DNA from: JBFHFS01 sp041583495
GTDB lineage: Bacteria > Bacteroidota > Bacteroidia > Bacteroidales > Marinilabiliaceae
Reading direction: 5' to 3'
Length of the DNA stretch: 23,015 bases
Assembly (NCBI GenBank): GCA_041583495.1
Contig: JBFHFS010000071.1
Span: 1 to 23,015, forward strand
Every line of letters begins with the position of its first letter. Positions within the stretch are counted from its first letter, which is position 1. The notes under the pieces were generated by a model. That model worked only from the letters and a program-made list of their open reading frames with translations, did no database searches and had not been told where the DNA came from. The position numbers were made by a program, and so were the translations under genes. Positions 6,652 to 14,790 of this stretch are shown in pieces.

Positions 6652-6805
6652 AAACAATCTCCTTAATACGAAACACAAATCTCATCAAAAATTCATCCAC
6701 AAAAATAAATCTCTGTCGGCCTGCGCTTATGGAATCCGCTTTTCACCTGGATTTGCATGCCCAACAGGCTTCTCCATCGGCCACTAATATTTCCTGCAGA
6801 ACCCT

Positions 6806-6813
6806 TATCTTTG
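6806..6813 (+). promoter_or_regulatory. candidate -7 box of the recO promoter
   Basis: TATCTTTG followed by CA, 37 bases before the recO ATG. It matches the Bacteroidota -7 consensus TAnnTTTG. The rest of 6615-6850 shows no credible gene. Confidence 0.5.
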
Positions 6814-6850
6814 CACGACAAGCTGCCAAAAACCCATACGAGCCACACAC

Positions 6851-7594
6851 ATGAGCACACTCATTAAGACTGAAGGGATTGTTTTGAACCACCATTTTTA
6901 TGGCGAGTCGAGTGCTATTGTTCATATCTATACCCGGGCACTGGGGCGGCAGTCGTATGTTGTAAACAGCATAAGAGGGCAGCGAAAAAACAAGAAGACA
7001 CAGCTTTTACAGCCCCTTAACCGATTGTCGATGGAGGTTTACCACTCCCCGAAAAAGGATCTGCACCGCATCAGGGATTTCATGCTTATTCATCCTCTGA
7101 TGCATATCCCCTTTTCGCAGAGCACGCGGGCACAGGCCTTTTTTATCACCGAAGTACTCACCAAGGTATTAACCATGCAGGACCCCGCTCCCGAAACCTA
7201 TGACTTTCTGAACACCGCCATCGAGTTGCTCGACTCTAACGGTGAAGGCGCCGAAAACCTGCATCTGTTCATCCTCTTCAGGCTCACCCGTCTTCTGGGC
7301 TTTCAACCCACCAACAACCATTCACCTCAGCATATCTGGTTCGACCTCAAAAATGGTTACTTTACGTCGACCGAACCCTCCCACCCCTTCTTCTTAAATC
7401 CCGTGAAGACAGCGCTGTTTCTCCGTTTCTTTCAAACAGAAGCTTCATCCCTGCCACAACTGGCCCGAAGCGCAACGGAACGGGAAACCCAGATGAAGGC
7501 GTTGCTCGATTTTTACAGGCTTCATGCCCCGGGACTTGAAACACTGCATTCACTCGAGGTGCTGCACCAAACCCTCCGCCCCGGGCAGTCCTGA
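6851..7594 (+). CDS. recO: DNA repair protein RecO
   Basis: A 247-residue RecO, which with RecR loads RecA onto SSB-coated single strands and anneals complementary strands. The N-terminal OB-fold is recognisable (TEGIVLNHHFYGESSAIVHIYT, residues about 7-28, then a Gly/Arg-Ser-Tyr strand), followed by the helical C-terminal domain. The protein contains no cysteine at all, so it lacks the zinc finger found in some RecO proteins; this is usual in Bacteroidota. It is a single-gene unit with its own -7 box. Start ATG gives MSTLIKTEGIV, the normal beginning. Confidence 0.92.
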   Translation: MSTLIKTEGIVLNHHFYGESSAIVHIYTRALGRQSYVVNSIRGQRKNKKTQLLQPLNRLSMEVYHSPKKDLHRIRDFMLIHPLMHIPFSQSTRAQAFFITEVLTKVLTMQDPAPETYDFLNTAIELLDSNGEGAENLHLFILFRLTRLLGFQPTNNHSPQHIWFDLKNGYFTSTEPSHPFFLNPVKTALFLRFFQTEASSLPQLARSATERETQMKALLDFYRLHAPGLETLHSLEVLHQTLRPGQS

Positions 7595-7915
7595 CCGCCA
7601 GCCCCAAATATCATTTTTGGAATAATTATTGACAACAGAACCCAACCATTAAACCCATGGCCTTTTATCCCCGGGAAAAAGGAACGGTAATAAAATTACA
7701 TGAATGAACACAGCCAGGACCGCCCAAAACGGGAACACCCCAACGACCTTTTGCCAGCCACACCGAATCCGAAAATCAGGTCACCTCAAAAAAAGCAGCC
7801 CCCCTTTTCACAATTAAAGCTGCATATTAAATGTCTTTTGCTTATTTTTGAAACAACATTTTTGTTTACCTTGACCAGGAGTAAGCGTTAGGAGTAGGAA
7901 TATAAAAAGAAAAGA
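7595..7915 (+). other. gene-free interval before the aminotransferase
   Basis: No supported gene; one 63-codon frame here has no coding character. Just before the aminotransferase there is a possible promoter: TTTTTG at 7845-7850 and TACCTTG at 7867-7873, about 16 bases apart, an imperfect fit to TTTG-N19-TAnnTTTG. AGGAGTAGGAATA at about 7891-7903 offers purine-rich bases before the start. Confidence 0.4.
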
Positions 7916-9055
7916 ATGAGAGTTCCAAAGTTCAGTGGACTAGACAACAACATTTTGAATACCCTAACAGAGTTAGGAAGTACCCACAACGCCATCAACA
8001 TGGCTACCGGCTATACCGATTTTGCCTGCGCCCCGCGGCTGATCGACCTGGTACAAAAGCACATTTCTCAGGGTATCAATGAATTTGCCCCTCCCAACGG
8101 AGTGATGCCATTAAGAGAAAAAGTGGCCGAAAAGATCGAACTGCTCTATGGCCACAAATACGATCCCGTGGAGGAAATTACCATAACAGCGGGAGCTACC
8201 CAGGCCATCTTTACCACCATCGCCACCCTGGTGCGCGAAGGCGATGAAGTGCTCATCTTTGAACCCGCTTACCACAGCTATGTGCCCGCCATCGAAATAA
8301 ACGGCGGCAAACCGGTTTTCGTCCCCATGAAAGAGCCCGGCTTTTTTATCGACTGGGAGGAGGTTCAGAAGATGATTAACCCAAAAACCCGGATGATCAT
8401 CATCAACACGCCGCATAACCCTACCGGAATGGTGTTTAATGAACTGGACATGCTCAGGCTTCAAAAGATCATCAATGGCACCCAAATAACCATCTTATCG
8501 GACGAGATCTTTGAACACATGGTGTTTGACGGAGATTCACACCAGAGTGTGGCCCTGTATCCTAAGCTGGCCGAGCGCAGCATCATCATCAGTTCCTTTG
8601 GGGAAACCTACCATGTATCGGGCTGGCAGATAGGCTATTGTGCCGGGCCAGCACATGTCATGAAGGAGATAAGAAAAGTTCAACAGGTGATGATGCATAC
8701 CATCTCCTCGCCATTCCAGTGGGCCCTGTCGGAGTTTCTCGACGAGAAAGACGAGTACCTTAACCTCGGCCATTTCTATCAAAAAAAGAGAGATTACTTT
8801 AACCAACTCATGACCAACACCCGGTTCACCCCTGTGGTCTCGAAAGGTTCATTTTTTCAACTCTTCAGTTTTCATAATGTCTCCGACGAAACCGACAGGG
8901 AGTTTGCCGTGCGACTTATCGAAGAAGCCGGGGTTACCACCGTGCCGGTGAGTGCCTTTTTTCGCGAAAAAACGAAGAAACAAATGCTCCGCTTTAATTT
9001 TGCCCGCACAGATGAGCATCTCGAAAAAGTAGCAGAAAAATTATCACGCTATTAA
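7916..9055 (+). CDS. class I/II aminotransferase-like protein lacking the PLP lysine
   Basis: A 379-residue fold-type I protein close to the YbdL/methionine and kynurenine aminotransferase group, at full family length. Conserved features are GATQAIF (93-99), PAYHSY (117-122), NTPHNPTG (164-171), SDEIFEH (195-201) and the substrate-carboxylate arginine region LRFNFAR (358-364). The active-site block normally reading SFGKTYHxTGWKxGY is SFGETYHVSGWQIGY: residue 230 is Glu (GAA, 8603-8605) instead of the Schiff-base Lys, and residue 238 is Gln instead of the phosphate-binding Lys/Arg. It is therefore probably not a normal transaminase; a pseudoenzyme, a PLP- or PMP-binding protein or altered chemistry are possible. 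The reading frame is intact throughout. Confidence 0.9.
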   Translation: MRVPKFSGLDNNILNTLTELGSTHNAINMATGYTDFACAPRLIDLVQKHISQGINEFAPPNGVMPLREKVAEKIELLYGHKYDPVEEITITAGATQAIFTTIATLVREGDEVLIFEPAYHSYVPAIEINGGKPVFVPMKEPGFFIDWEEVQKMINPKTRMIIINTPHNPTGMVFNELDMLRLQKIINGTQITILSDEIFEHMVFDGDSHQSVALYPKLAERSIIISSFGETYHVSGWQIGYCAGPAHVMKEIRKVQQVMMHTISSPFQWALSEFLDEKDEYLNLGHFYQKKRDYFNQLMTNTRFTPVVSKGSFFQLFSFHNVSDETDREFAVRLIEEAGVTTVPVSAFFREKTKKQMLRFNFARTDEHLEKVAEKLSRY

Positions 9056-9173
9056 CCCTTTCAAAATCCATCTAACCCAAACAAGAGCACCGACCCAAAA
9101 CAATACTATTAATCTAAACCTTAACCCATTAGAGCCACACAGGCATAAATCGGCAGAATTGTTCAGAAAGTAT

Positions 9174-9181
9174 TACCTTTG
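9174..9181 (+). promoter_or_regulatory. candidate -7 box upstream of the 600-residue protein gene
   Basis: TACCTTTG fits TAnnTTTG and lies 104 bases before the ATG at 9286, implying a leader of about 100 bases that would contain the hairpin at 9222-9245. No clear -33 TTTG at the usual distance. Confidence 0.35.
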
Positions 9182-9221
9182 AACCGATTCGATTTGTTCG
9201 AAATGCTTATGGTTGTGATTG

Positions 9222-9245
9222 AAACGCCGGCATTTTTCGGCGTTT
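9222..9245 (+). terminator. hairpin in the leader of the 600-residue protein gene
   Basis: AAACGCCG (9222-9229) pairs with CGGCGTTT (9238-9245) over an 8-base loop, followed by TCTC. It may be a terminator for the aminotransferase transcript, or an attenuator if transcription starts at the box at 9174-9181. The stem is perfect but the T run is short. Confidence 0.45.
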
Positions 9246-9285
9246 TCTCAAGTCGAATTCAGAAACTGAAAACACTATTTAGAAG

Positions 9286-11088
9286 ATGATCAATCCACAC
9301 TCCTTTCATATCCCCGTGATGGGCACCGGGTTCACCATTGATACCCCCTTAAAAGTGGCTCAATACGGAATGGACTCCGTTATCTCCCTTGTTGATGACA
9401 TTCTACTCGAGAAGCTGAGAATGGCTTACTGCGGAAAATACCAGATTCCCTATCATGAAATTTCCGAGAAGACTCACGATTTCAGGGCCAAAAGAATTAC
9501 ATCGTTCCTGGACCTGATGAACAAACTGATAGACCAAAAGCTGGAGGAACTCAAAAGCTGTACGATTGAGAAAAGCCATGAAATAAAAGAATATTTCAAC
9601 ATGTTGCCCGACAGCTCCCACATAAAACAGGAGTTCAAGGCATTGACGGATAAATACCTTAACCTGAACGACATAAAAGACTGGATCAAAGAAAATATTT
9701 CGTGTGGGAGCATTGATGTGAACATCATGACCAAGATTGACAAGGCCAACTTTTTAAATGGCGAACAATTACCCACCGAATTCAATGATGCCCATGCTGC
9801 TGTGAGAGGATTCGCCGACAGCAACCTAAACTCTTCTCTCATTCTTTCGGCCGGAATGAACCCTTCGTTGTACAGCTATCTGGAACAATTCGATGTCTTT
9901 TTTCCCAATGAAAAGGGTGAGGTAACGAAGAAGATTGTGCTGAAGGTTAGTGATTACCGGTCAGCCTTTATCCAGGGCAAGCTTTTGGCAAAGAAAGGGA
10001 TCTGGGTCTCGGAGTACCGCATTGAGTCGGGGCTCAACTGTGGCGGCCATGCTTTTGCCACCGACGGTTATCTGATGGGGCCTATTCTATCCGAATTCAA
10101 GGAAAATAAGGAGACCTTAATTGAAACCGTCCACGAGATTCTGGTTAGCGCCCTGGCCGAAAAAAACCGACCCGTACCCCAATGCAGATTGCCGCTAAAA
10201 GTGACCGCCCAGGGAGGCGTTGGCACCTCCGAAGAACATCAGTTCCTGATCGATCACTACCAAATCGACTCAGTAGGATGGGGCACCCCTTTTCTGCTGG
10301 TACCCGAAGCCACAACGGTGGATGACTCTACCATGCAACAGCTCATGGATGCCAGGGAGGAAGATCTCTATTTAAGTGGAATTTCCCCATTGGGCGTTCC
10401 CTTCAACAACCTGCGTGGGAGCACCAAAGATGTTGAAAAGATGTCGTTGGTGGCCGAGGGAACCCCCGGTAGTCTCTGCCCCAAAAAATTCCTCGTCTCC
10501 AATTCGGAATTTACCAACCGAAAAATATGCACCGCCTCCCGCACCTATCAGCGGCTTAAGCTAAAAGAGCTGGAGAGTCTGGCCCTCCCGGCTGCGGAAC
10601 ACCAAAAACGATTTGATGAGATTACCGAGAAAGCCTGTCTCTGCTTAGGATTGGGTGCCTCTGCTATGCTGGCAAACCAATTGGAGACCTCTGAAGATGG
10701 CCCCGGGGTATCGATCTGTCCGGGCCCTAACCTGGCCTATTTCTCCAAAAAGATGACCCTGAAGGAGATGACTGATCACATTTATGGCCGGGCCAATATG
10801 ATTACCCGAACCGACCGCCCCAACATGTTTATTAAAGAGTTAACCATCTACATCGATTATCTCAAAAACAAAATCAAAGAGTCCCCTGCCCCCTTCTCCA
10901 AAAAACAGAGCAGGCATTTCATGACCTTTATTAAGAATCTGAAGGAGGGTGTAACCTATTACCAGTCGCTTTTCAATCAAACCGGTGAGAGATTTAAGGA
11001 AGTCAAAACAGCCATTTTTAATGAACTGGCCAACAGCTCGGCGACACTCCAGCATCTGACCGTAGAGATTGAAAAAAGAAAAGAATAA
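9286..11088 (+). CDS. uncharacterised 600-aa protein with TIM-barrel/nitronate-monooxygenase-like motifs
   Basis: I do not recognise a named family. The protein is cytosolic (no signal peptide or membrane segment). Its motif order recalls FMN-binding NPD-type barrels (nitronate monooxygenase, FabK): an N-terminal strand IPVMGTGFTIDTPLKVAQYG (9-28), a central GLNCGGHAFATDG (249-261, compare GGH motifs), AQGGVGT (308-314) and SVGWGTPFLLVPEAT (329-343, compare GTxF...E). A predicted helical insert at about 60-140 and a C-terminal extension at about 400-600 are extra. Several cysteines stand in tight contexts (C252, C398, C415, C451, C453, C478), which might be catalytic or metal-binding. The start has AGAAG directly upstream. 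It follows the odd aminotransferase by 230 bp with its own putative promoter. FMN binding and catalysis are inference. Confidence 0.8.
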   Translation: MINPHSFHIPVMGTGFTIDTPLKVAQYGMDSVISLVDDILLEKLRMAYCGKYQIPYHEISEKTHDFRAKRITSFLDLMNKLIDQKLEELKSCTIEKSHEIKEYFNMLPDSSHIKQEFKALTDKYLNLNDIKDWIKENISCGSIDVNIMTKIDKANFLNGEQLPTEFNDAHAAVRGFADSNLNSSLILSAGMNPSLYSYLEQFDVFFPNEKGEVTKKIVLKVSDYRSAFIQGKLLAKKGIWVSEYRIESGLNCGGHAFATDGYLMGPILSEFKENKETLIETVHEILVSALAEKNRPVPQCRLPLKVTAQGGVGTSEEHQFLIDHYQIDSVGWGTPFLLVPEATTVDDSTMQQLMDAREEDLYLSGISPLGVPFNNLRGSTKDVEKMSLVAEGTPGSLCPKKFLVSNSEFTNRKICTASRTYQRLKLKELESLALPAAEHQKRFDEITEKACLCLGLGASAMLANQLETSEDGPGVSICPGPNLAYFSKKMTLKEMTDHIYGRANMITRTDRPNMFIKELTIYIDYLKNKIKESPAPFSKKQSRHFMTFIKNLKEGVTYYQSLFNQTGERFKEVKTAIFNELANSSATLQHLTVEIEKRKE

Positions 11089-11188
11089 AGGCCAATAGTG
11101 TGGGCGAAACCGCCCTTTCGAGCGACTTGACTATCGGCTGTTTTCACAATTAGGGATTTGTGTTTATTTCAACCAATTGCAGGACGTT

Positions 11189-12583
11189 ATGAAAAAAGCA
11201 CTCTTTATTTTTATCGCCATCCTCAGCTCACTATCGGTCTCTGCTCAGGACATCACCGGTCAATGGAACGGCATTTTAAAAGCCCAGGGCCTTCAGCTGC
11301 GCCTGGTCTTTAATATCACCACTGCACCCGATGGTTACCAGGCCACCATGGACAGCCCCGACCAGGGCGCCAGGGGGATTCCGGTTACTGAGGTGACCTT
11401 TTCCATCCCTGTTTTAAAAATCACGGCCACCAGCTTAGCCCTCGAGTATGAAGGAACTCTCGAAGGCGATTCGGTGTTTGAAGGCACCTTCAAACAGGCC
11501 GGACTCTCCCTTCCCCTAAGGCTTACCCGCGGGATCCCCGAAAAAGAGAAGGTTTTTCGACCCCAGGAACCAACGCAACCCTACCCCTACCTCTCCGAAG
11601 AAGTCCGTTTTAAGAATAACAACGACAACATTGAATTGGCCGGCACCTTAACCCGGCCGAAACAAGGAGGTCCCTTTACCGCCGTCATCTTAATCAGTGG
11701 CAGTGGCCCCCAGGACCGCAACGAAGAGGTATTCCAACATAAACCTTTTCTGGTTTTAGCACACCATCTCACCCGCCAGGGGATTGCCGTGTTGCGCTAC
11801 GACGACCGCGGAACGGCCGGCTCCACCGGGCATTTCATGAAGGCTTCGGAATCCGATTTCGTACAGGATGTATTATCGGCCGTAAGGTTCTTACGCTCCC
11901 GGCCCGACATCGACCCAAACAAAATTGGGCTCATCGGACACAGCGAAGGGGGCATCATCGCTCCCCGCGTGGCCGCTCAAGATCACGACATTGCCTTCAT
12001 CGTACTTCTGGCAGGGGTAGGCATCCCGGGAGATCAACTGTTGTTAATGCAACAGACCCTCATCGGGGAGGCCTCCGGGATCAGTGAGGTGGATCTGGTT
12101 AAAGCCGCGAACATCAACCGGAAGACCTTTGGGCTGGTGCGCCAATTTACCGACCCCGACTCACTCAAAAAAGAGCTCATCCCTCATTTAAAACAGTCGT
12201 TCCAGGAACTGCCAAAGACTCTCAACCCCACCGGCATGAGTCAGGAAGCCTATGTTAATACGACGATAAACCAACTCTCCATTCCCTGGATGGCCGATAT
12301 CGTCCGCTACAACCCTGGCCCGGTATTGGAGCTGGTTACCTGTCCTGTTTTAGCCCTCAATGGCGAAAAAGACCTACAGGTCCCGGCCAAACCCAACCTG
12401 GCAGCCATCGAGGCAGCACTCAAAAAAGGCAACAATTCCAACGTTACCGTCCGGGAACTCCCCGGCCTCAATCACCTCTTTCAGGAATGTGAATCGGGCC
12501 TGCCTGCCGAGTATGGCCAATTGGAGCAAACCTTTTCTCCCCTTGCCCTGACAGCTATATCCACCTGGATATTGAACCATTAA
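11189..12583 (+). CDS. secreted alpha/beta hydrolase
   Basis: A 464-residue exported serine hydrolase. The signal peptide is at about 1-21 (MKKALFIFIAILSSLSVSA, then QD). Residues about 22-125 form a beta-rich domain (DITGQWNG...) commonly found in front of Bacteroidota hydrolases of this type. The alpha/beta hydrolase domain follows with GSGPQDR (oxyanion region), YDDRGTAGS, the nucleophile elbow GHSEGG with Ser252, acid Asp395 in NGEKDLQVP and base His429 in LNHLF. The frame can be opened at TTG 11177, but ATG 11189, preceded by AGGA and giving a clean signal peptide, is the better start. Substrate unknown; esterase or acyl-peptidase activity is the family expectation. Confidence 0.88.
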   Translation: MKKALFIFIAILSSLSVSAQDITGQWNGILKAQGLQLRLVFNITTAPDGYQATMDSPDQGARGIPVTEVTFSIPVLKITATSLALEYEGTLEGDSVFEGTFKQAGLSLPLRLTRGIPEKEKVFRPQEPTQPYPYLSEEVRFKNNNDNIELAGTLTRPKQGGPFTAVILISGSGPQDRNEEVFQHKPFLVLAHHLTRQGIAVLRYDDRGTAGSTGHFMKASESDFVQDVLSAVRFLRSRPDIDPNKIGLIGHSEGGIIAPRVAAQDHDIAFIVLLAGVGIPGDQLLLMQQTLIGEASGISEVDLVKAANINRKTFGLVRQFTDPDSLKKELIPHLKQSFQELPKTLNPTGMSQEAYVNTTINQLSIPWMADIVRYNPGPVLELVTCPVLALNGEKDLQVPAKPNLAAIEAALKKGNNSNVTVRELPGLNHLFQECESGLPAEYGQLEQTFSPLALTAISTWILNH

Positions 12584-12849
12584 ACCCCAAATAAACAGGT
12601 GTTGCCGGGCCACCCTGGAACGCCGGGCATTCTCCCGTTTCCCCGAGGCCCCATGGGCCTATGCACAAAAACAAAACAGATCCGTCAAAAAATCAGGGCG
12701 AAAAGGAAAGCCCTCACCTCATCTGGAACGGGTAGAAAAAAGCTCTAAAAACATTATCTTGCAGTCGGCTAAAATATATTTTGAATGACTGAGCCCTCCG
12801 GAAACCTCTCATCCGGAGAGAAAGAAAATGTTGCTTAAACCAAAAAAAC

Positions 12850-14487
12850 ATGAAACAGTTCCTTCTTGTCCTATTCATTATGAGCACACTCCCCGGGTTT
12901 GCAGGTCCCGGCGATACCACCCTGATTCAAACCTTTACCTTTAACGATATCACCAGGCGACGCGACATCTTTATTTTTCCCAATGACAACCGCAGCTGGG
13001 AAAAGATCATCATGATCAGAACCCTCAAGTGCGACGAACAAACCACAGCCGACATTTATCCTTGCGGGGAATGGGACTACTCTACCTCCACCTTTGTACA
13101 TGTACCTAAAGGCGACACCACCGAACTATTCGAGCTGGAAGGGTTCATAACCCCTTATGGGAAGCGGCTGGAGCTGGGCGGAGAGGCCGGCTGGAGCTTT
13201 TTTTACGATGTAACCGACTATGCCCCTTTGCTCAAGGGCGCCGTCGACCTCTCCTCGGGCAACAGGCAGGAGCTGCTCGACATGAAGTTTCTCTTCATAG
13301 AGGGAACACCCCCGCGAAAGGTTCTTTCCATCGAAAACATCTATCCCTTTGGACAATACAACTATCAAAAACTGGCCGATGAGGAAGTCTTAAAACCCAC
13401 AAAGCTGCATTTTTCTCCTTTGGGCGAAGGCTTTAAACTCAAAGCCCGAATTTCGGGACATGGCCATTTCGGCCCCCGCAACTGCTGCGAGTGGGACGCC
13501 AAAACACACACCTATTACGGCAATGGAGAGGTCTTGTTCCGATGGATGGTCTGGAAAGACTGCGGCCTTAACCCCATCTTCCCGCAGGGAGGAACCTGGC
13601 AGTTCAACCGGGCCGGATGGTGCCCCGGAACACCCGTTGAAACCTACGAATTTGAACTTACCGGAAAGGTGTTTCCCGGCGACAGCCTTGAAATGGACTA
13701 TGGTATCGAGATGTATCGCGACAATGGCGAAAAAGGAGGCAATTACCGCATGAGTCACCAGATGGTAACCTATGGTGCGCCCAACTTCACCAACGACGCG
13801 GCAGTGGTCGACATCATGGCCCCCACCGATAAAGATCTTTACAGCCGCCTAAACCCTATCATTAATAACCCGGCCATTATAATTGAAAATACCGGCCAGC
13901 ATCTGCTGCAGAGCCTGAAGATAACCTATGGCATTGCCGGCCGGGAAACTTACGAATACTTGTGGAGCGGCCGGTTGCCCTTCCTTCATAAGACCACCGT
14001 AGTGCTGCCCGCCATAAACTGGCAGGGGGTTAATAACAACGACACTTTCAGGGTTTCCATCGCATCGGCAAATGGAACCACCGATCAATATCAGCCCAAC
14101 AATTCGATGGTCTCCAGGGTTGTGATGCCCCCAGTGCTTCCCTCTGCGTTCCAGCTTTACATCAGAGCCAACGGCCTTAACCGGGCCAGAGAAATGGCCT
14201 ACACCCTCTGCGACAGCCGGGGCACCGTGTTGTATGAACGGCAGGACTTTGAAGACGATGTCATTTATATGGATCCGGTTTCACTGGACAAAGGATTCTA
14301 TGAGTTCAGGCTTACCGATGCCGCCGAAGATGGCCTTATTCGCCACTGGTGGAACCGCGGAAGAAACCCCGACCGCATTGGTCGGGATGGCCGGATAGCC
14401 ATCATGGATATGCAGGGAGAACTCCTACACGAACTAAAAAGCGACTTCGCAGAAGAGATCATATTCCGCTTTGAGGTGCAGGACTAG
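12850..14487 (+). CDS. secreted PNGase F-like (peptide-N-glycosidase family) protein
   Basis: A 545-residue protein with a signal peptide (about 1-18) and the two jelly-roll domains of peptide-N4-(N-acetyl-beta-D-glucosaminyl)asparagine amidase F. Recognisable blocks are CGEWDYSTSTFVHV (72-85, with D76 where PNGase F has its key Asp), GHGHFG (203-208), NCCEW (211-215, E214 a candidate catalytic or binding acid), WKDCGLNP (235-242) and GTWQFNRAGWCPG (248-260), the family's most typical motif. Residues about 330-545 are an extra beta-rich C-terminal part, not a clear T9SS tail. The expected reaction is release of N-glycans from glycoproteins outside the cytoplasm; activity is not proven by the motifs. 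Its stop codon abuts that of the convergent GNAT gene. A weak -7-like TATCTTGC lies at 12755-12762. Confidence 0.85.
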   Translation: MKQFLLVLFIMSTLPGFAGPGDTTLIQTFTFNDITRRRDIFIFPNDNRSWEKIIMIRTLKCDEQTTADIYPCGEWDYSTSTFVHVPKGDTTELFELEGFITPYGKRLELGGEAGWSFFYDVTDYAPLLKGAVDLSSGNRQELLDMKFLFIEGTPPRKVLSIENIYPFGQYNYQKLADEEVLKPTKLHFSPLGEGFKLKARISGHGHFGPRNCCEWDAKTHTYYGNGEVLFRWMVWKDCGLNPIFPQGGTWQFNRAGWCPGTPVETYEFELTGKVFPGDSLEMDYGIEMYRDNGEKGGNYRMSHQMVTYGAPNFTNDAAVVDIMAPTDKDLYSRLNPIINNPAIIIENTGQHLLQSLKITYGIAGRETYEYLWSGRLPFLHKTTVVLPAINWQGVNNNDTFRVSIASANGTTDQYQPNNSMVSRVVMPPVLPSAFQLYIRANGLNRAREMAYTLCDSRGTVLYERQDFEDDVIYMDPVSLDKGFYEFRLTDAAEDGLIRHWWNRGRNPDRIGRDGRIAIMDMQGELLHELKSDFAEEIIFRFEVQD

Positions 14488-14778
14488 CTACTCCTGCTCA
14501 AACAGAATTCGTTTCCACTCGGGATACCGCTTAATATACGAGCGTACAAAAAGGCAATCGGGGATGACACGAATACTGTTTTTATCGCAGTACCCTAAAA
14601 CCAGGTCCACCAACTTAGACCCGAAGCCTTGGCCTTTTAGAGGATCAGGGACAAGGGTATGAGTCAACATCCAAACCTGAGATTCGTACACCTCAAAGTA
14701 GAGAACTGCCACATGGTCTTCAATCTGTAGTTCGAACCTTTTCTTTTCTTCGTTTATTCCTAATTCGGGAACTTGCAT
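14488..14778 (-). CDS. small GNAT-family N-acetyltransferase-like protein
   Basis: A 96-residue protein of the short GNAT group (YjdJ/NATD1-like). The N-terminal half forms the beta-strands AVLYFEVYESQVWMLTHTLV; acetyl-CoA-binding residues lie in DPLKGQGFGSKLVDLVL (compare RGxGxG/A), and the family-typical end RVIPDCLFVRSYIKRYPEW is present. The target is unknown. It starts 12 bp downstream of the end of the aminopeptidase gene and is probably cotranscribed with it. Its stop overlaps no other gene but directly adjoins the stop of the PNGase-like gene (palindrome TAGCTA at 14485-14490). Confidence 0.88.
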   Translation of the reverse strand: MQVPELGINEEKKRFELQIEDHVAVLYFEVYESQVWMLTHTLVPDPLKGQGFGSKLVDLVLGYCDKNSIRVIPDCLFVRSYIKRYPEWKRILFEQE

Positions 14779-14790
14779 AGTTGTTATTTT

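Noticed and set aside
6630..6854. 74-codon plus-strand frame between tRNA-Leu and recO
   Set aside because: It overlaps the tRNA and recO promoter boxes, has no coding character and runs into the recO start.
7700..7891. 63-codon frame between recO and the aminotransferase
   Set aside because: Basic/Pro-rich composition without recognisable structure, and it covers the probable promoter of the next gene.
11102..11115. GGGCG/CGCCC hairpin after the 600-residue protein gene
   Set aside because: Only 5 bp with a 3-base T run; too weak to call as a terminator.
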